Origin: Mixophyes australis
Lineage: Eukaryota; Chordata; Amphibia; Anura; Limnodynastidae
NCBI GenBank assembly: GCA_036250195.1
Contig: JAVHZZ010000007.1
Coordinates: 160,407,650-160,471,649 of the forward strand
Direction: 5' to 3'
Length of the DNA stretch: 64,000 nt
The notes below the pieces were generated by a model. It saw only the letters and a program-made list of their open reading frames with translations. It was not told the origin of the DNA and did not search any database. Below are positions 58,782-64,000 of the stretch, piece after piece (within the stretch, counting starts at the first letter, position 1; every line of letters starts with the position of its first letter). A program made the translations under genes and the position numbers.

Positions 58782-59459
58782 TGTTAGGAGCTGCAGTGAT
58801 CCGCGGCTCGTCTCTCCTGCTTCCTGTCCTGGGATGTCACTTCCTGTTTCTAGGTCCTGGCCGTCACCGTGGCAACAGCCTAGATGCTCTCACTGACAGC
58901 CCAGGATCCCGGCATTAGAGGCAGCGGGCGCAGGTGCAGATCAATTTAACTCTGTATTTACAGCCTCAGGTGGTCGATTAAAACCCAGCACCTCCTTAAT
59001 TCTGATTGGGCAGTCTAGGTATTTAGGGCATGGAGGGCTTAGCCTCTTTGCCGGTTATAGTGTTCAGTTTCCTCCATGCTGACCTGCTCCTGTACTTTGT
59101 TCCTGTACTTCTGGATAGAACCTTCTGTGTATGACCCTTGGCTTGTTTTTTGTACCGTGATTTACTTCTGGTGACCCTGACTTCTGTTTGTGACTTGGAT
59201 ATCCTGTCGTTCTGCTGGACCTGACCCTTTACCTCGCTGCCTGCTTGTGCCCTCTGACCTCAGGCTGTCTCTTACTTTGCGTACCTCCTACCGTCAATCC
59301 CTTGCCCGCACTACGGTTATATCCATAAGCTTGTACTATGCAGAGCATAACACCTGGGGGCATCTGAGTAACTGTAAGTGCAACAAGCTCTACGGGAAAG
59401 GCGACTGCTATAGGTGAAGACCTCTACCACCTGTTCTACAATATCTGTTAGGCGTGACA
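58782..59459 (+). repeat. 3' LTR, full length
   Basis: A 678-bp LTR from TGTTAGGAGCTGCAG to TGTTAGGCGTGACA, directly after the polypurine tract. It contains the interior that the 5' LTR lacks. Confidence 0.87.
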
Positions 59460-59464
59460 CTTTT

Positions 59465-60271
59465 CTGTTTTATTCCTATGGCTTAATTTAGCCATTGTTG
59501 TGGCTTAGACTAATGATGAGAGTGAGGGGACAATGAGCACTGTTATTTTACATGTGTACAACATGGAGGCTGAAAATGGGGCATTATTAGTCTAGGACAA
59601 AACCCGAATACAGTTATCTCTGAGCTTTTGCAAAATGTAAGAAATTTCGTACCCCTAAAACATCCCTTTCTACCCCCCCATCTCAATTCAATAATCTCGC
59701 TGGCAAAAACAAATCTTGATTCCACTCTGCAAAACTAGGCACATTCTACTCCGCAGGTAAAACTGTCTCTCCGACCAAGTTCTGCCCCTCAGCAACCACT
59801 GCTATCTCCTTCTGTAAACTAACGTCAACCTAGGCGTAACTGGAGATGCGCTGCAGGATCAGAGATGGTGGCACAGAGGAAGTTTCCTCCACCGAGATCA
59901 GGAAATTAAATTTATAAACGATTCCCGGACGATGAGCCGGGTTCAATTTTATATGATTATATTTTATCTGGTACCTTAGCACAGGCAGCGAGGGAGGGTA
60001 TCATAAATATAGATTAAACTGTGTTAATGATGCCACACAGCCAATAAAATAATAACAACACAATTTCCAAGTAATTCAAATAGATGGAATAATGTAATGT
60101 ATAGAGGATAATAAAGTATAAAATATTCATAGATAACCATCAGCATTATGTCTGCAGGAATCTTCTATGGTAATAAAGATGTAATTATATCTGTTGTGTA
60201 ACTCTTAGCTGACACAATAACATATAACACTAATGACCTGGACCTGGCTGTGTGGTTACGTCAGATACTAT
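59465..60271 (-). other. dpp10-like last intron, middle
   Basis: Intronic by position. No recognised element in about 0.8 kb. Confidence 0.5.
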
Positions 60272-60944
60272 GAGCCCGATTTATGTTCAGACTTAAGTTC
60301 ATTTGTGTGCTGTACTTTGCATGAAATAACTCTGTGCATGCTCAGCAACAGACCTTAAGCCAATGAACACAATTGTAAATTATGTCTAAGTGCTGCCTCC
60401 GACTTGACGGGAGCGGGCAGGGGCCGGCAGACATACGCAACGTACGGTACGGTGAGCCAACGCAGAAACGGATGACTCAGTCCTGGGTCTCTCTACAGTA
60501 CACTCGGTGTCAGACCAGATACAGGGAAGGTGTCAGTGCTGACTGACACGACATAGTCTCTGTACACGTACACGTATGCATGCCTCTAGATAGCACAGAA
60601 CATGTGTATGCAGGTAAGACAGATGATAAAAATGCATTTTACATACAGTTTGCATTAAGAATATCCTAATTTATGTATTTAATGTAAAAACCAGCCAGAT
60701 GTTACTGTTTAGAGTTGTTCATTTCTATAAATATTTTTGTATGCGCTCTGATCAGACCTCATATTGTACATACGCTTGTGCATAGCCTACATACGGCCAG
60801 TACTGTTTACACAGAGAGTACTTATAACCAGACTCCAATCTTAGCACATACTGAGATCCGCGTGGACTCGTATACGGTAGGAACAGCGCTCACGTTCTTG
60901 CTCTATACTAAGCTGCAAGTTCTGTTCTGATGTTAATCAGGCCC
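60272..60944. mobile_element. Harbinger-like MITE next to a splice donor
   Basis: Ends GAGCCCGATTTATGTTCAG and CTGATGTTAATCAGGCCC; the right end, inverted, is GGGCCTGATTAACATCAG. The flanking triplets TAT and TCT match at 2 of 3. Its right end is 38 bp from the dpp10-like exon at 60983. Confidence 0.68.
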
Positions 60945-60982
60945 TCTGTGACTAAGCGCTATCTGAGCAGAGAGATACTCAC

Positions 60983-61056
60983 CTGCATCGTGTGATTCAC
61001 CCCGGCCTTGATCAACTGTTTGATTAATTCTGCCGAATGCTGGAAATGGACTTTTG
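60983..61056 (-). CDS. dpp10: penultimate coding exon of a dpp10-like gene
   Basis: A 74-bp exon. It carries two bases of a split codon (..CA), then 24 codons reading KVHFQHSAELIKQLIKAG and VNHTMQ. This is the segment of the DPP4-like hydrolase domain that follows the family's GTAD motif and precedes YPDEGH. The donor CAG|GTGAGT is consensus; the acceptor is TCTCTACAG. It ends in phase 0, which fits the terminal exon at 53241-53378. The split codon would be Thr if the previous exon ends in A, which fits DPP10. Earlier exons lie beyond the window. Confidence 0.87.
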
Positions 61057-61388
61057 CTGTAGAGACGTAACCAGAGAAACATACGATAAATTCATAAAAA
61101 TAAAGGAAATTGTCACATCTGTTCTCATAGAAAATTATCCTGAAACTGTGGAAGAGAAAACCCTAAATCTGTCTATCAAAATATGGAAAATAAACTTCAC
61201 TGTGGTCCCCAGAATAACAGATGCATCGGCTATCAACATACATTTACAACAAGTTTATTAAAACTCCATCAAGAAAATCAAAGCTTTGTCAGATCTGTCT
61301 GTCTGGATACTGTGCCCCCCATGTGTAAAAGATAATTCCATCTAGTAGGTTTCATCTGGGCAGTCATTCCTGGCCACTCTCTGGGTGT
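61057..61388 (-). other. dpp10-like upstream intron, unassigned part
   Basis: Intron between the exon acceptor and the 42-bp array. No gene or element recognised. Confidence 0.55.
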
Positions 61389-64000
61389 CCTGTAACATGA
61401 GCATGTGAGAAATGGGGGTGTCACTAGATCCTGGTAACGTGAGTATGTGGGGAATGGGGGTGTCAATAGATCCTGGTAACATCAGTATGTGGGGAATGGG
61501 GGTGTCAATAGATCCTGGTAACGTCAGTATGTGGGGAGTGGGGGTGTCACTAGATCCTGGTAACGTCAGTATGTGGGGAGTGGGGGTGTCACTAGATCCC
61601 TGTAACGTCAGTATGTGGGGAGTGGGGGTGTCACTAGATCCTGGTAATGTCAGTATGTGGGGAGTGGGGGTGTCACTAGATCCTGGTAACGTCAGTATGT
61701 GGGGAGTGGGGGTGTCACTAGATCCTGGTAATGTCAGTATGTGGGGAGTGGGGGTGTCACTAGATCCCTGTAACGTCAGTATGTGGGGAATGGGGGTGTC
61801 AATAGATCCCGGTAACGTCAGTATGTGGGGAATGGGGGTGTCACTAGATCCCGGTAACATGAGCATGTGAGGAATAGGGGTGTCGCTAGATCCTGGTAAC
61901 GTCGGTATGTGGGGAGTGGGGGTGTCAATAGATCCCGGTAACGTCAGTATGTGGGGAATGGGGGTGTCACTAGATCCCGGTAACGTCAGTATGTGGGGAA
62001 TGGGGGTGTCAATAGATCCCGGTAACGTCAGTATGTGGGGAGTGGGGGTGTCAATAGATCCCGGTAACGTCAGTATGTGGGGAATGGGGGTGTCACTAGA
62101 TCCTGGTAACATCAGTATGGGGAGTGGGGGTGTCACTAGATCCTGGTAACGTCAGTATGTGGGGAGTGGGGGTGTCGCTAGATCCTGGTAACATCAGTAT
62201 GTGGGGAATGGGGGTGTCACTAGATCCTGGTAACGTCAGTATGGGGAGTGGGGGTGTCAATAGATCCCGGTAACGTCAGTATGGGGAGTGGGGGTGTCAC
62301 TAGATCCTGGTAACGTCAGTATGTGGGGAGTGGGGGTGTCACTAGATCCTGGTAACGTCAGTATGTGAGGAATGGGGGTGTCACTAGATCCTGGTAACGT
62401 CAGTATGTGGGGAGTGGGGGTGTCACTAGATCCTGGTAACATCAGTATGTGGGGAGTGGGGGTGTCACTAGATCCTGGTAACGTCAGTATGTGGGGAGTG
62501 GGGGTGTCGCTAGATCCTGGTAACATCAGTATGTGGGGAGTGGGGGTGTCACTAGATCCCGGTAACATCAGTATGTGGGGAGTGGGGGTGTCACTAGATC
62601 CTGGTAACGTCAGTATATGGGGAATGGGGGTGTCACTAGATCCTGGTAACATCAGTATGTGGGGAGTGGGGGTGTCACTAGATCCCGGTAACATCAGTAT
62701 GTGGGGAGTGGGGGTGTCACTAGATCCTGGTAACGTCAGTATGTGAGGAATGGGGGTGTCGCTAGATCGTGGTAACGTCAGTATGTGGGGAGTGGGGGTG
62801 TCACTAGATCCCGGTAACATCAGTATGTGGGGAGTGGGGGTGTCACTAGATCCTGGTAACGTCAGTATATGGGGAATGGGGGTGTCACTAGATCCTGGTA
62901 ACATCAGTATGTGGGGAGTGGGGGTGTCACTAGATCCCGGTAACATCAGTATGTGGGGAGTGGGGGTGTCACTAGATCCTGGTAACGTCAGTATGTGGGG
63001 AGTGGGGGTGTCGCTAGATCCTGGTAACATCAGTATGTGGGGAGTGGGGGTGTCACTAGATCCCGGTAACATCAGTATGTGGGGAGTGGGGGTGTCACTA
63101 GATCCTGGTAACGTCAGTATGTGGGGAATGGGGGTGTCACTAGATCCTGGTAACGTCAGTATGTGGGGAGTGGGGGTGTCAATAGATCCTGGTAACGTCA
63201 GTATGTGGGGAGTGGGGGTGTCACTAGATCCTGGTAACGTCAGTATGTGGGGAGTGGGGGTGTCACTAGATCCTGGTAACGTCAGTATGTGGGGAATGGG
63301 GGTGTCACTAGATCCCGGTAACGTCAGTATGTGGGGAGTGGGGGTGTCACTAGATCCTGGTATAGTCAGTATGTGGGGAGTGGGGGTGTCAATAGATCCT
63401 GGTAACATCAGTATGTGGGGAGTGGGGGTGTCAATAGATCCCGGTAACGTCAGTATGTGGTGAGTGGGGGTGTCACTAGATCCTGTAACGTCAGTATGTG
63501 GGGAGTGGGGGTGTCAATAGATCCCGGTAACGTCAGTATGTGGTGAGTGGGGGTGTCACTAGATCCTGTAACGTCAGTATGTGGGGAGTGGGGGTGTCAC
63601 TAGATCCTGTAACGTCAGTATGTGGGGAGTGGGGGTGTCACTAGATCCTGGTAACGTCAGTATGTGGGGAGTGGGGGTGTCACTAGATCCTGGTAACGTC
63701 AGTATGTGGGGAGTGGGGGTGTCAATAGATCCTGGTAACATCAGTATATGGGGAATGGGGGTGTCGCTAGATCCTGGTAACATCAGTATGTGGGGAATGG
63801 GGGTGTCAAAAGATCCTGGTAACATGAGCATGTGAGGAATGGGGGTGTCATTAGATCCCGGTAACGTCAGTATGTGGGGAGTGGGGGTGTCACTAGATCC
63901 TGGTAACGTCAGTATGTGGGGAGTGGGGGTGTCAATAGATCCCGGTAACGTCAGTATGTGGGGAGTGGGGGTGTCAATAGATCCTGGTAACGTCAGTATG
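61389..64000. repeat. 42-bp minisatellite, about 62 units, runs off the right edge
   Basis: Units contain GTATGTGGGGAGTGGGGGTG, TCACTAGATCCTGGTAACGT and CA (42 bp). Variants include AATGGGGG/AGTGGGGG, TCAATAG/TCACTAG and CATCAG/CGTCAG. Rare 40- and 41-bp units (GTATGGGGAG, ATCCTGTAAC) break the register. As 42 is a multiple of three and both strands lack stops, frames stay open both ways (for example 62257-63408 minus). These are not genes. The array lies in a dpp10-like intron. Confidence 0.96.

Larger units (their letters stand above)
55200..59459 (+). mobile_element. Ty3/gypsy chromovirus, both LTRs, internally deleted
   Basis: A 4.26-kb element with CTTTT on both sides (55195-55199, 59460-59464). 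Order: 5' LTR, gag, zinc knuckle and protease, shortened RT, RNase H, integrase, chromodomain, polypurine tract (AAGGAGGTGGGG), 3' LTR. Several deletions and frameshifts make it defective. It lies antisense in the last intron of the dpp10-like gene. Chromoviruses with a chromodomain are known from fishes, amphibians and reptiles. Confidence 0.93.

Overview
The window looks like vertebrate nuclear DNA, most probably from a frog. The only host gene recognised is the 3' end of a dpp10-like gene on the minus strand. Everything else is mobile-element remnants and tandem arrays. The element mix fits an anuran: a chromodomain Ty3/gypsy element, L2/CR1-type LINE tails, a tRNA-derived SINE, BED-finger hAT elements and many GGGCCTGATT-ended MITEs. 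No species is claimed.

Layout. 1-5.2 kb: a 55-bp minisatellite, then two copies of one LTR family (the first split by a hAT-like element, the second with 5-bp target-site duplications) and a 31-bp array. 5.8-10.4 kb: a dense MITE cluster with one clean case of a MITE inside a MITE. 10.8-13.8 kb: 22-bp, TG-rich and 29-bp arrays. 14.7-18.2 kb: a MITE, a hAT-like element and a solo LTR. 20.4-31.9 kb: three large arrays (units 31, 50 and 35-38 bp), with a hAT MITE and an inverted SINE pair between the last two. 32.7-35.3 kb: a pyrimidine-rich array split by a 5'-truncated L2-type LINE. 36-40.3 kb: a fold-back element and a decayed BED/hAT transposon. 43.4-51.1 kb: a 32-bp array, a LINE tail, MITEs, a third LTR-family copy interrupted by a hAT MITE, and a 72-bp array.

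53.2-61.1 kb holds the last two coding exons of the dpp10-like gene (minus strand, higher coordinates first). They are separated by a 7.6-kb intron that is about three-quarters transposon: a solo LTR, a LINE 3' end with a 16-bp target-site duplication, a 4.26-kb chromovirus with both LTRs, and a MITE ending 38 bp from the splice donor. The upstream intron is filled to the window edge by a 42-bp array.

No operon, CRISPR array or tRNA/rRNA gene was seen. Long open frames over the arrays are by-products of stop-free repeat units. Tandem arrays cover about 29% of the window. I found no new coding system. The most informative items are the two short dpp10 exons, the nested insertions with reconstructable target sites, and the 50-bp array that keeps exact register for 4.7 kb and carries a 950-bp duplicated block.
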